NCBI RefSeq assembly: GCF_902489365.1
Contig: NZ_CABTZR010000059.1
Span: 1-13,911, forward strand
DNA from: an uncultured Corynebacterium sp.
Lineage (GTDB): Bacteria; Actinomycetota; Actinomycetes; Mycobacteriales; Mycobacteriaceae
DNA: 13,911 nucleotides
Reading direction: 5' to 3'
In this document: positions 1-7,072 of the stretch, piece after piece
How the letters are laid out: each line of letters starts with the position of its first letter
Position numbering within the stretch: position 1 is the stretch's first letter
The notes under the pieces: generated by a model
Databases searched by the model: none
The model's input: the letters and a program-made list of their open reading frames with translations, nothing else
What the model was told of the DNA's origin: nothing
Position numbers and translations under genes: made by a program

Positions 1-201
1 AGTGATGAAGTCAACGAGTTCGCCGAAGAAAGGCTTGTCCTCGTGCTCGGCGTAGTGCTTCTTAGCGGTCTCCTCGTCGGCGACGCGCAGATCCATGGCG
101 ACGAGCTTCAGGCCCTTGCGCTCGATGCGGGAGATGATCTCGCCCACGTGGCCGTTCTTGACGCCATCCGGCTTGATGAGAATGAGTGTACGTTCAGTCA
201 T
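1..201 (-). CDS. ndk: Nucleoside diphosphate kinase, N-terminal part (cut by window edge)
   Basis: Transfers the gamma-phosphate from ATP to nucleoside diphosphates through a phospho-histidine, balancing cytoplasmic NTP and dNTP pools. Only the first 67 residues are here. They begin MTERTLILIKPDGV, the typical NDPK start with the conserved KPDG lysine (Lys11), followed by GEIISRIERKGLKL and a YAEHEDKPFFGELV segment matching the family's Y-x-E-H-x-x-K-P-F-F stretch. The catalytic histidine lies in the missing half; the family is usually about 135-150 residues. The ATG at 199-201 is chosen because the NDPK alignment begins there. No Shine-Dalgarno sequence precedes it, but a -10-like hexamer ends 7 bases upstream, suggesting a leaderless mRNA. 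It is the last gene of the minus-strand block in this window, 59 bases after the preceding stop. Identification is very secure. Confidence 0.96.
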   Translation of the reverse strand, partial: MTERTLILIKPDGVKNGHVGEIISRIERKGLKLVAMDLRVADEETAKKHYAEHEDKPFFGELVDFIT

Positions 202-208
202 AGGGCAC

Positions 209-214
209 ATAGTA
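209..214 (-). promoter_or_regulatory. Candidate -10 hexamer for a leaderless ndk mRNA
   Basis: On the minus strand the hexamer reads TACTAT and is followed by 7 bases and then the ndk ATG. That places the expected transcription start on or next to the A of the start codon. Seventeen bases upstream is GGGACG, a poor match to TTGACA. No ribosome binding site lies between. The promoter and leaderless status are inferences from spacing only. Confidence 0.45.
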
Positions 215-260
215 CAGAACAGGGGCTCCCTCGTCCCGACAGTGGGCCAAATTTTAAGCG

Positions 261-572
261 CTACGTGAGGCGGCGCACGATTTCCTCCGCGCGCTCATGG
301 CTCGTACCACGAAACCACAGCTGCACTTGGCGCACGGCCGTGCCGTATTGGCCGCTCTCCAGCAGGCCTTTCAGCTCCTCGCGGTGCCAATCTTCCAAAT
401 CCGCAAACTCCACCGGCCGCTCGTCACGCTGCTGCTTGAGCATACCGACGACGAGGAAAACGAAGGCCGGAATTAGCAGTGCGAGCGGGAACGCGAAGCC
501 ACCAAAGTACAGCTTGGCCACGAGCGCGGCGATGCACAGCAGTGCGGAAAGACCGTAGAGCAGAAAGAGCAT
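261..572 (-). CDS. Small two-helix membrane protein of unknown function
   Basis: A 103-residue protein that I do not recognise by name. Residues about 1-19 (MLFLLYGLSALLCIAALVA) and 25-45 are strongly hydrophobic and should form two membrane helices joined by a very short turn. A basic/acidic soluble tail follows. In the tail, residues 66-102 (EELKGLLESGQYGTAVRQV, later ERAEEIVRRL) have the rhythm of a short helix-turn-helix unit vaguely like the C-terminal domain of ribosomal protein L7/L12; this resemblance is weak. The ATG at 570-572 is used because it begins the hydrophobic segment and sits 5 bases after the hydrolase stop codon; there is no clear Shine-Dalgarno, so translational coupling is likely. 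Longer upstream starts would run inside the hydrolase gene in another frame. Position in the folC-ndk interval suggests a conserved actinobacterial hypothetical. Confidence 0.8.
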   Translation of the reverse strand: MLFLLYGLSALLCIAALVAKLYFGGFAFPLALLIPAFVFLVVGMLKQQRDERPVEFADLEDWHREELKGLLESGQYGTAVRQVQLWFRGTSHERAEEIVRRLT

Positions 573-577
573 GCCCG

Positions 578-1462
578 TTAGTCTAGCGCGTTGAGTGTCG
601 ACTGCAGCCAGACGCGAGAGCTCATGAGCAGGCGCTTTGCCGCCGCGGTATGGGGAGCCCACAACTCGAAGGCATGCACACCGCCATCGACGACCTCGCA
701 CTGTGTAGGAACGCCGGCGGACTCTAGGCGCTCGGCGTAGTCCATAATCTCGCCGTAGAAGAGCTCGCTGCTGCCCGCATACAGCCAAGCAGGCGGCAAA
801 CCAGCTAGTTCCGTGCGGCGCCCGGGAACGGCATAGGGCGCGTCCGGGTTGCCGTTGACATAGTAGCGCCACGCCAGCGCGTTGGAATTCGCATCCCAGA
901 TAGGATTGCGGTCGGTGGAGGCTGTGCGGTCATCGAGCATCGGACAAAATAGCCACTGCCCCGCTGGCTGAACCCCTCCTTCATCGTGGAGGCGCTGGCA
1001 GAGCACCGCGGCGAGCCCTCCCCCGGCGCTCTGCCCGCCGATAACTATCCGATCCAGGCTGATTCCCAGCTCTTCCGCGTGCGTGAGGAGCCAGTGGTGG
1101 GCCGAGTGGACGTCGTCAAGCGCGGCCGGATAGGGATTCTCCGGGGCGAAGCGGTAGCTCGGCGCGATGATGGTGACTCCAACCTCTGCGGCGGTTTCCT
1201 TGAGGTGCTTGACGTCTTGGCGCGGATGCCCCATGAGCAGCCCACCCCCGTGGATCCACAGCACCGCGCCGCGCGGGTTCTCCGGGCTATAGATGGTCGC
1301 GTGGATTTCGGTGTTCTTCACCCGCCGCGTGCGCACGCCCTGGATATAGGGCGCGGGCCAGAGCGCTGGCACGATGCGCCCGGCGCGGCGGATCAGCGGA
1401 TTGGTCGGATCCCACAGCGACATGAATGCCGCTCCCGCGCGCAGCTCGGGCCGGATATACAC
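578..1462 (-). CDS. Alpha/beta hydrolase of the hormone-sensitive lipase type (esterase)
   Basis: A 294-residue cytoplasmic carboxylester hydrolase of the HSL (bacterial family IV) group; the natural substrate is unknown. The oxyanion-hole motif HGGG is at 71-74, the YRFAPENPYPAALDD signature at 103-117, the nucleophile motif GQSAGG at 143-148 (Ser145) and the catalytic histidine in GGVHAF (His263). The acid position, usually Asp in a G-x-x-D-L-F-x-D-E stretch, reads GSSELFYGE, so Glu233 appears to replace it. Two starts compete. GTG at 1460-1462 adds a YIRPELRAG segment resembling the PELR motif common at the N-terminus of this family, so I prefer it. An ATG at 1421-1423 (residue 14) has a GGAG 8 bases upstream. 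The gene begins 9 bases after the DUF4233 stop, as part of the valS-folC operon, but nothing ties its function to folate. Confidence 0.9.
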   Translation of the reverse strand: MYIRPELRAGAAFMSLWDPTNPLIRRAGRIVPALWPAPYIQGVRTRRVKNTEIHATIYSPENPRGAVLWIHGGGLLMGHPRQDVKHLKETAAEVGVTIIAPSYRFAPENPYPAALDDVHSAHHWLLTHAEELGISLDRIVIGGQSAGGGLAAVLCQRLHDEGGVQPAGQWLFCPMLDDRTASTDRNPIWDANSNALAWRYYVNGNPDAPYAVPGRRTELAGLPPAWLYAGSSELFYGEIMDYAERLESAGVPTQCEVVDGGVHAFELWAPHTAAAKRLLMSSRVWLQSTLNALD

Positions 1463-1471
1463 CGCAGCGAC

Positions 1472-1918
1472 CTACTTCTCAGTCAGGTGCTGCGTGGTGA
1501 GGTAGCCGCGCTCCATGCGGGCGACGATCACCGAGCGCATGTAGGCCGCGAGCGCCCAGAGCAGGGCGAAAATGATGAAGATGGTCGCCACGGACCAGTG
1601 GACCATAAAACCGAGCACAATGCCGATGACGTGGAGGACAATCTGCACCCCGACGATCCACGGCTTGTTCATGAAGGGGAAGGAAGCCAAGAGCAGCACC
1701 ATGAAGCCGATCACCACGCCATAGTTGAACGGGGTCCACAGGGTGCCGTCATAAAGCTTGTACAGCATCGGCAATGCGAGGACCAGGGTGAGCAGCTCCA
1801 TGGTGAGGGAGCTCGCCACGACCATGCCACCGAACTGCTTGAGGGGATCCTTGGCCGGTGCCTGGCCCAAGCCCAGCGGGCCAATCTCGTCCTCGGGGAC
1901 GGGTTTACGGGGGCTCAT
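1472..1918 (-). CDS. DUF4233 four-helix membrane protein
   Basis: A 148-residue integral membrane protein with no known function. The first 28 residues are polar and include PLGLGQAPAKDPLKQFGG, a lead-in typical of the DUF4233 family. Hydrophobic segments follow at about 31-53, 65-82, 86-106 and 108-127, giving four likely membrane helices, then a short charged tail (RMERGYLTTQH). The family is known from actinobacteria as a gene directly after folC, which is exactly its place here. Its ATG overlaps the folC stop codon by 4 bases (ATGA), and AAAGGA lies 6 bases upstream inside folC, so translation is coupled. The constant pairing suggests a link with folylpolyglutamate or with the valS-folC transcript, but no mechanism is visible. 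The family assignment rests on position, length and helix pattern. Confidence 0.88.
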   Translation of the reverse strand: MSPRKPVPEDEIGPLGLGQAPAKDPLKQFGGMVVASSLTMELLTLVLALPMLYKLYDGTLWTPFNYGVVIGFMVLLLASFPFMNKPWIVGVQIVLHVIGIVLGFMVHWSVATIFIIFALLWALAAYMRSVIVARMERGYLTTQHLTEK

Positions 1919-3444
1919 GCGGGTTCCTTTCCAAAGAGTGCGCGGGCGTCACCGGCAGTGACGACCGAGCCAGTAATCACGATGCCGGAACCTGATTGCA
2001 CGTCGGCGTCCTCCGCCAATTCGACAGCCTGGGTGTAGGCGCTGGGCAGGTCAGGCTCAACATACACGCGCTCCTCGCCGAAGATATCGCGGGCCAGCTC
2101 CGCGAGTTCATAGGCATCGCGGGCGCGCGGGGAGGTGTTCTGCGTAATCACGACTTCCGTGAGAACCGCCTCTAGGGCGGTGAGGATGCCGGCAGCGTCC
2201 TTGTCCGTGAAGATGGACACCACGCCGATGAGTCGCGCGAAATCGAAGTCGCGGTCGAGCGCTGCGGCTAGGGCCTTGGCGCCGTGCGGGTTGTGGCAGG
2301 CGTCAAGGAAAGTCGTGGGGCTGGTGCGCACGCGCTCCAGACGACCGGGGGAAATGGCCTTGGCAAAGCCGGTGCGCACGGAGGCGATGTCGAGCTGATT
2401 GCCTGACGACGCCCCGAAGAAAGCCTCCACCGCAGCCAAGGCCACGGCCGCGTTCTTGGCTTGGTGCTCGCCGTGCAGCGGCAGGAAGATGTCTTCGTAC
2501 ATCCCACCCAGGCCCTGGATGGTCAGCTGCTGGCCGCCCACTGCGATGCGCGATTCCAGTGCAGCGAATTCGGAGCCCGCGCGGGCCACGCCGGCGCCGA
2601 CGTCTACCGTGCGCTGCAGGATAACGCGCATCGCCTCGGGGTCTTGTTCAGCAACGATGGCGATGTTTTCGCCCGGGGCGATGACATCGTCGGCGTCATG
2701 TTCGCGAGCCTTGATGATGCCGGCCTTTTCACCGGCGATCTCCGTGATGGTGTCACCGAGGTAGTCCGTGTGGTCGAGGCCTACCGGCATGACCACGGCC
2801 ACCTCAGCATTGACCACGTTGGTGGCATCCCACGTGCCGCCGAGGCCAACCTCGACGACGGCGACGTCGATGGGTGCATCGGCGAAGGCTGCGTAGGAGA
2901 TAGCAACAAGCACCTCGAAGGTGGACATGGGAATGTCGGAGCGGGAATCTACCATCTCCACATAAGGCTTGATTTCACGCCAGATGCGCACGAAGTCGCG
3001 CGGGTGGATGGGGTGGCCGTCGATGCCGATGCGCTCGGTGACCAACTGCAGGTGCGGGCTGGTCACTAGCCCGACGCGGCGGTGGAAGGCACGCAGCAGC
3101 GAATCGATCATGCGGGCGGTCGAAGACTTACCGTTGGTACCAGCGACGTGGATGACGTGGAAGGAACGCTCCGGGTTGCCCAAGAGATCCATGAGCATCT
3201 CAATGCGCTCGAGGCTCGGCTCGATAATGGTCTCCGGGGCACGTGCGTTGAGCTCCGCGGTGACCTCGGCCAGCTCCGCGAGTTCTTCCGGCGTGGCCTG
3301 CTCCGGGGCGGCCTCCTCGTAATTCTCCTCGCCGCCGAGGTTGAGGGTCAGGCCGGAGTCGGTGATTTCCACCGGCCCACCATCGGTGCCCTCCGCGAGG
3401 GCATCGACGACCTCAAATTCCTCGCGGTCCTTCTCCTCCGCCAC
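1915..3444 (-). CDS. folC: Bifunctional dihydrofolate synthase / folylpolyglutamate synthase
   Basis: A 509-residue Mur-ligase-type ATP-dependent enzyme that adds glutamate to dihydropteroate (making dihydrofolate) and to reduced folates (polyglutamylation) in the cytoplasm. The P-loop AGTNGKSS is at 101-108, SPHL at 129-132, the GLGGTWDATN motif at 200-209, GLDHTDYLGDT at 222-232, and the GEKAGIIK lysine loop at 238-245. The C-terminal domain carries PGRLE (366-370), DACHNPHG (381-388) and a final GSVVTAG (492-498). The start is GTG at 3442-3444: GGAGGG lies 9 bases upstream, and its G is the last base of the valS TAG, so the two are coupled. The first ~50 residues are an acidic, low-complexity extension (about 16 Asp/Glu, 2 basic) before the conserved core near residue 55. 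The 3' end overlaps the DUF4233 gene. Confidence 0.96.
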   Translation of the reverse strand: MAEEKDREEFEVVDALAEGTDGGPVEITDSGLTLNLGGEENYEEAAPEQATPEELAELAEVTAELNARAPETIIEPSLERIEMLMDLLGNPERSFHVIHVAGTNGKSSTARMIDSLLRAFHRRVGLVTSPHLQLVTERIGIDGHPIHPRDFVRIWREIKPYVEMVDSRSDIPMSTFEVLVAISYAAFADAPIDVAVVEVGLGGTWDATNVVNAEVAVVMPVGLDHTDYLGDTITEIAGEKAGIIKAREHDADDVIAPGENIAIVAEQDPEAMRVILQRTVDVGAGVARAGSEFAALESRIAVGGQQLTIQGLGGMYEDIFLPLHGEHQAKNAAVALAAVEAFFGASSGNQLDIASVRTGFAKAISPGRLERVRTSPTTFLDACHNPHGAKALAAALDRDFDFARLIGVVSIFTDKDAAGILTALEAVLTEVVITQNTSPRARDAYELAELARDIFGEERVYVEPDLPSAYTQAVELAEDADVQSGSGIVITGSVVTAGDARALFGKEPA

Positions 3445-6182
3445 TACTTGAGTCCCTCCAGACGTGCGGTGATGCGCTCGACCTCCTCCTGGGCCACCTG
3501 CTGGCGCACGCGGATCTTCTCCACGACTGCCTCCGGCGCCTTCGACAGGAAGGCCTCGTTGCCCAGCTTCTTGCCGGTCTGGTCCAGTTCCTTCTGGGCC
3601 TTGGCCAGGTCCTTTTCTAGGCGCTTGCGCTCAGCGGCGACGTCGACGGCACCGGAGGTATCCAGAGCGACCTCGACGGTGGCCTGGGACAGGCGCACCT
3701 CGATGGAAGCGGAGGCGGTGAAGTCCTCGCCCGGCTCCGTAGTATTGGCCAGGTTGCGGATGAGCCCCTCCTGCTCCTGCAGGTCGGCCGCGGCGAAGTC
3801 AAGGCGGCCCGGGACCTTCTGGGAAGGCTTCACACCCTGATCGGAGCGGAAGCGACGCAGCTCGGTGATGAGCTTGTCGGCGTCCTGAATGCGGCGGGCA
3901 GCCACCTCATCCTTCTCCGCGCCACCGTTGGTGTGCTCCTGGGTAGGCCACTGCGCGGTGACGATGGTCTCCCCACCAGTCAGGGCCTTCCACAGGACCT
4001 CGGTGACGAAAGGCATGGTCGGGTGCAGCAAGCGCAGAACCAGGTCAAGCACGCGGCCCAGAACGATCTGAGTCGTGCGTCCGGTTGCCTGCTCCTCGGC
4101 GCTCGCCGCATCGAAGTCGCGCGGGATCTGGGTCTTGGCAATCTCCAGGTACCAGTCACACAGCTCATCCCACACGAAGTGGTAGAGCAGCTCGTTGGCC
4201 TTGGCAAACTGGTAATCGTCCAGGTAGGCGTCGACCTTGGCGCGGACCTCCTCGGAGCGGTCGAGGATCCAACGGTCAGCATCGGTCAGCGCCTCACGTG
4301 CCGGCAGCTCCGCCACACCCGCGCCGTTCATGAGCGCGAACTTGGTGGCGTTAAAGAGCTTGGTGGCGAAGTTGCGTCCGGCGGCGGCAGCGTCGACAGC
4401 CAGCGGCAGGTCCACGCCCGGGTTGGCACCGCGGGCCAGGGTGAAACGCAGTGCGTCCGCACCATAGTCGCGCACCCAATCCATCGGGTCGATGCCGTTG
4501 CCCAGGGACTTCGACATCTTGCGGCCCTGCTCATCGCGCACCAGGCCGTGGAGGTAGATATCGGTGAACGGAACCTGCGGGCGGCCATCCTTGCCCCCGC
4601 CGAGCAGCTCCGGGGTGTGGGCGCCGGCGAAGGTGCCGAACATCATCATGCGGGCGACCCAGAAGAAGAGGATGTCATATGCGGTAACGAGCACGTTCGT
4701 GGGGAAGAACTTCTCCAGATCGGCGGTCTTCTCCGGCCAGCCCATCGTGGAGAAAGGCCACAGCGCAGAGGAGAACCAGGTATCCAGAACGTCTGGGTCC
4801 TGGACGTAGCCTGCCGGCGCTTCCTCGTCGGGGCCGACGCAGACGATATCTCGCTGGCCGTCCTCGCCCTCCGGGCCGTACCAGATCGGGATACGGTGAC
4901 CCCACCACAGCTGGCGGGAGATGCACCAGTCGTGCATGTCATCGACCCACTCGAAGTAGCGCGGTTCCAGGGACTTCGGGTGGATGGTGGTATCGCCCTC
5001 GCGGACGGCGTCACCGGACATCTTCGCCATCTTCTCCACGGCCACGAACCACTGCAGGCTCAGGCGCGGCTCGATGGGCTCGCCGGAGCGCTCCGAGTGG
5101 CCAACGGAGTGGACGTAGGGACGGATCTCCTTGACAATGCGGCCCTGCTCGCGCAGCGCCTCGCGGATCTCCACGCGAGCCTCTTCGCGGGTCAGGCCGT
5201 CAAACTTCGTGCCGGTGTTCGCGATGTGGCCGGTGGTGTCCATGATGGTGGGCATGTCTAGGTCGTGGCGCAGTCCCATGGCGTAGTCATTCGGGTCGTG
5301 CGCCGGGGTGATCTTCACGGCACCGGTACCGAATTCCATGTCCACGTAATCATCGGCGATGATCTTTAGGCTCAAATCATCGCGGAAGGGGTGCGGCAGC
5401 TCTTTACCCACCAGGTGGGCATAGCGCTCGTCGTCCGGGTGGACGGCGATGGCGACGTCACCCAGCATCGTCTCCACACGGGTGGTGGCCACAATGAGGT
5501 GCGGTTCATCGTCGTTCAGCGAACCATAGCGAATGGACACGAGCTCGCCCTCGACGTCCTTGTACACGACCTCGATATCGGACACTGCGGTCTCCAGCAC
5601 CGGAGACCAGTTAACCAGGCGGTTGGCCTGGTAGATCATGCCCTCGTCGTAGAGGGTCTTGAAGATGGTCTGGACGGCGCGGGAGAGGCCATCATCCAGG
5701 GTGAAGCGCTCGCGGGACCAGTCCACCGAGTCACCGATGGCGCGCATCTGGTTCTGGATGGTGCCGCCGAACTCTTCCTTCCACTCCCAGACCTTATTGA
5801 TGAATTCTTCGCGCTCATAGTCCCAGCGCTTCTTTCCCTCCTGCTCACGCAGGCGGGCCTCCACCTTGGTCTGGGTAGCGATGCCGGCGTGGTCAGCGCC
5901 CGGCAGCCACAGGGTGGCATAGCCCTGCATGCGCTTGCGGCGAATGATGGAATCGATCAGAGTGTGGTCCAGGGCGTGGCCCATGTGCAGCTGGCCGGTG
6001 ACGTTCGGCGGCGGCAGGACAATCGAGTAGGGCTCCGCCTCGGAGGAGGCGTCCGGGGTGAAATAACCGGCGCTTACCCAGCCTTCGTAGAGGTCCTTCT
6101 CTACTGCCTGCGGCTCCCAGGACTTGGGAAGCTGGTCCGCGCGGTTGGTGCCAACGAGTTGCTCTTTATTCTGATCAGTCAC
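3444..6182 (-). CDS. valS: Valyl-tRNA synthetase
   Basis: Class I aminoacyl-tRNA synthetase that charges tRNA-Val, 912 residues, a normal actinobacterial length. Visible in order: the HIGH-type motif HMGH at 66-69 after PPPNVTGQL; the CP1 editing domain with ATTRVETMLGD (232-242) and GTGAVKITPAHDPND (about 285-299), which hydrolyses mis-charged Thr-tRNA-Val; CISRQLWWGHRIP (about 420-432); LDTWFSSALWPFS (466-478); the KMSKS motif at 555-559; an anticodon-binding helical domain; and a C-terminal coiled coil over about the last 65 residues, typical of ValRS. The frame stays open to 6293, but that would cover the panB start. GTG at 6180-6182, giving MTDQNKEQLVG, is the only sensible start before the conserved region. 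A TAGAGT hexamer ends 7 bases before it, so the mRNA may be leaderless. It leads the minus-strand operon; its TAG shares a base with the folC GTG. Confidence 0.97.
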   Translation of the reverse strand: MTDQNKEQLVGTNRADQLPKSWEPQAVEKDLYEGWVSAGYFTPDASSEAEPYSIVLPPPNVTGQLHMGHALDHTLIDSIIRRKRMQGYATLWLPGADHAGIATQTKVEARLREQEGKKRWDYEREEFINKVWEWKEEFGGTIQNQMRAIGDSVDWSRERFTLDDGLSRAVQTIFKTLYDEGMIYQANRLVNWSPVLETAVSDIEVVYKDVEGELVSIRYGSLNDDEPHLIVATTRVETMLGDVAIAVHPDDERYAHLVGKELPHPFRDDLSLKIIADDYVDMEFGTGAVKITPAHDPNDYAMGLRHDLDMPTIMDTTGHIANTGTKFDGLTREEARVEIREALREQGRIVKEIRPYVHSVGHSERSGEPIEPRLSLQWFVAVEKMAKMSGDAVREGDTTIHPKSLEPRYFEWVDDMHDWCISRQLWWGHRIPIWYGPEGEDGQRDIVCVGPDEEAPAGYVQDPDVLDTWFSSALWPFSTMGWPEKTADLEKFFPTNVLVTAYDILFFWVARMMMFGTFAGAHTPELLGGGKDGRPQVPFTDIYLHGLVRDEQGRKMSKSLGNGIDPMDWVRDYGADALRFTLARGANPGVDLPLAVDAAAAGRNFATKLFNATKFALMNGAGVAELPAREALTDADRWILDRSEEVRAKVDAYLDDYQFAKANELLYHFVWDELCDWYLEIAKTQIPRDFDAASAEEQATGRTTQIVLGRVLDLVLRLLHPTMPFVTEVLWKALTGGETIVTAQWPTQEHTNGGAEKDEVAARRIQDADKLITELRRFRSDQGVKPSQKVPGRLDFAAADLQEQEGLIRNLANTTEPGEDFTASASIEVRLSQATVEVALDTSGAVDVAAERKRLEKDLAKAQKELDQTGKKLGNEAFLSKAPEAVVEKIRVRQQVAQEEVERITARLEGLK

Positions 6183-6189
6183 CTGGCCA

Positions 6190-6195
6190 ACTCTA
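6190..6195 (-). promoter_or_regulatory. Candidate -10 hexamer for valS (leaderless)
   Basis: The minus strand reads TAGAGT, then 7 bases (TGGCCAG), then the valS GTG. This is the spacing expected if transcription begins on the start codon. No good TTGACA-like hexamer is found 17 bases upstream (CTGGTG). No Shine-Dalgarno or T-box-like leader can fit between this hexamer and the start. Confidence 0.45.
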
Positions 6196-6227
6196 CCCTG
6201 TGCGTCAACTGGCACCAGCGCCCTGTC

Positions 6228-6233
6228 TAGAGT
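6228..6233 (+). promoter_or_regulatory. Candidate -10 hexamer for panBC (leaderless)
   Basis: The plus strand reads TAGAGT, then 6 bases (AAGGGC), then the panB ATG. The predicted transcription start is the A of the ATG. The only AAGG is 2 bases from the ATG, too close to serve as a Shine-Dalgarno. The hexamer at -35 spacing, TCAACT (6205-6210), is poor. It mirrors the valS hexamer at 6190-6195. Confidence 0.5.
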
Positions 6234-6239
6234 AAGGGC

Positions 6240-7061
6240 ATGTCTCACAACCCTGGCCACCGCGCCCGCCTCCGCACCCGTTACTTCGCCCAAGCCAAAG
6301 AAAACTCTCAGGCCTTTGCGTGCCTGACGAGTTATGACTGCATGACCGCCGAGATCTTCGATGAAGCCGGTGTGGATCTCCTGCTCGTCGGCGATTCCCT
6401 GGCCAATGTGGTGTTGGGCCGCGAAACCACGCTGTCTCTCACCCTCGATGAAATGATTCCGCTCGCCCGCGCCGTGGTCTCAGCCACCTCCCGCGCCTTC
6501 GTGGTGGTGGACCTTCCCTTTGGCTCCTATGAGGACGGCCCCTCCCAGGCGCTCGAAACCGCGGTACGCGTCATGAAGGAAACCGGTGCGCAGGCCGTGA
6601 AGCTAGAGGGCGGCGCCGAGCGCGCGCCCATCGTCGCCGCGCTTGTCGACGCCGGCATCCCCGTCTGCGCCCACATAGGCTTCACGCCCCAACAGGTTCA
6701 CGCCTTGGGCGGCTTCGTAGTCCAAGGCCGCGGTGCCGGCGCGGAGAAGCTTCACGACGACGCCCGCGCCCTCGCCGAGGCCGGCGCCTTCGCCGTGGTG
6801 CTGGAGATGGTCCCAGCAGCCCTTGCTGAGCAGGTGACCAAGGAGCTGCCCATCCCCACCATCGGCATCGGCGCCGGCGCTCAGACCGACGGCCAGATTC
6901 TGGTATGGACCGATGCCTTCGGCCTAGGCGGACCCAAGGCGCCGCGTTTTGTGCGCCGCTACGCGGATCTGCGCGGCGCGCTGCTGGAGGGCGCGAAGGA
7001 TTACGTGTCCGATGTGAACGAACGCTCCTTCCCCAACGCCGAGGAGTCCTTCGAGGACTAG
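6240..7061 (+). CDS. panB: 3-methyl-2-oxobutanoate hydroxymethyltransferase (ketopantoate synthesis)
   Basis: Transfers a hydroxymethyl group from 5,10-methylene-tetrahydrofolate to alpha-ketoisovalerate, the first dedicated step to pantothenate and CoA. The 273 residues match the family length. Seen in order: LTSYDCMTAE (29-38); VGDSLANV (50-57) with the metal-binding Asp52; VDLPFGSY (90-97) with the second metal ligand Asp91; AVKLEGG (119-125) with Glu123; AHIGFTPQ (144-151); VLEMVP (187-192) with the catalytic-type Glu189; and TIGIGAG (207-213). The ATG at 6240 starts 58 bases from the divergent valS GTG, with no usable ribosome binding site, so a leaderless mRNA is likely. panC follows after 11 bases, so the two form an operon. 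The folate cofactor gives a loose metabolic tie to folC in the adjacent operon, but the genes are on opposite strands. Confidence 0.97.
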   Translation: MSHNPGHRARLRTRYFAQAKENSQAFACLTSYDCMTAEIFDEAGVDLLLVGDSLANVVLGRETTLSLTLDEMIPLARAVVSATSRAFVVVDLPFGSYEDGPSQALETAVRVMKETGAQAVKLEGGAERAPIVAALVDAGIPVCAHIGFTPQQVHALGGFVVQGRGAGAEKLHDDARALAEAGAFAVVLEMVPAALAEQVTKELPIPTIGIGAGAQTDGQILVWTDAFGLGGPKAPRFVRRYADLRGALLEGAKDYVSDVNERSFPNAEESFED

Positions 7062-7072
7062 AGTTTTATGCC

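Noticed and set aside
573..872. Longer start for the small membrane protein, inside the hydrolase gene
   Set aside because: The added 100 residues are an out-of-frame reading of the hydrolase gene, rich in Arg and Cys, and would bury the first membrane helix.
986..2038. 350-codon plus-strand frame over the hydrolase and DUF4233 genes
   Set aside because: His/Asp/Arg-rich shadow translation without domain features; the minus-strand genes are well supported.
3933..5261. Long open frame (442 codons) on the plus strand opposite valS
   Set aside because: It is the antisense shadow of valS. The composition is that of reversed GC-rich codons, with no recognisable domain, and valS is certain on the other strand.
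6183..6293. Extended valS start at 6293
   Set aside because: It would overlap the first 54 bases of panB and add 37 residues (rich in Ala/Val/Arg) with no ValRS likeness. GTG at 6182 fits better.
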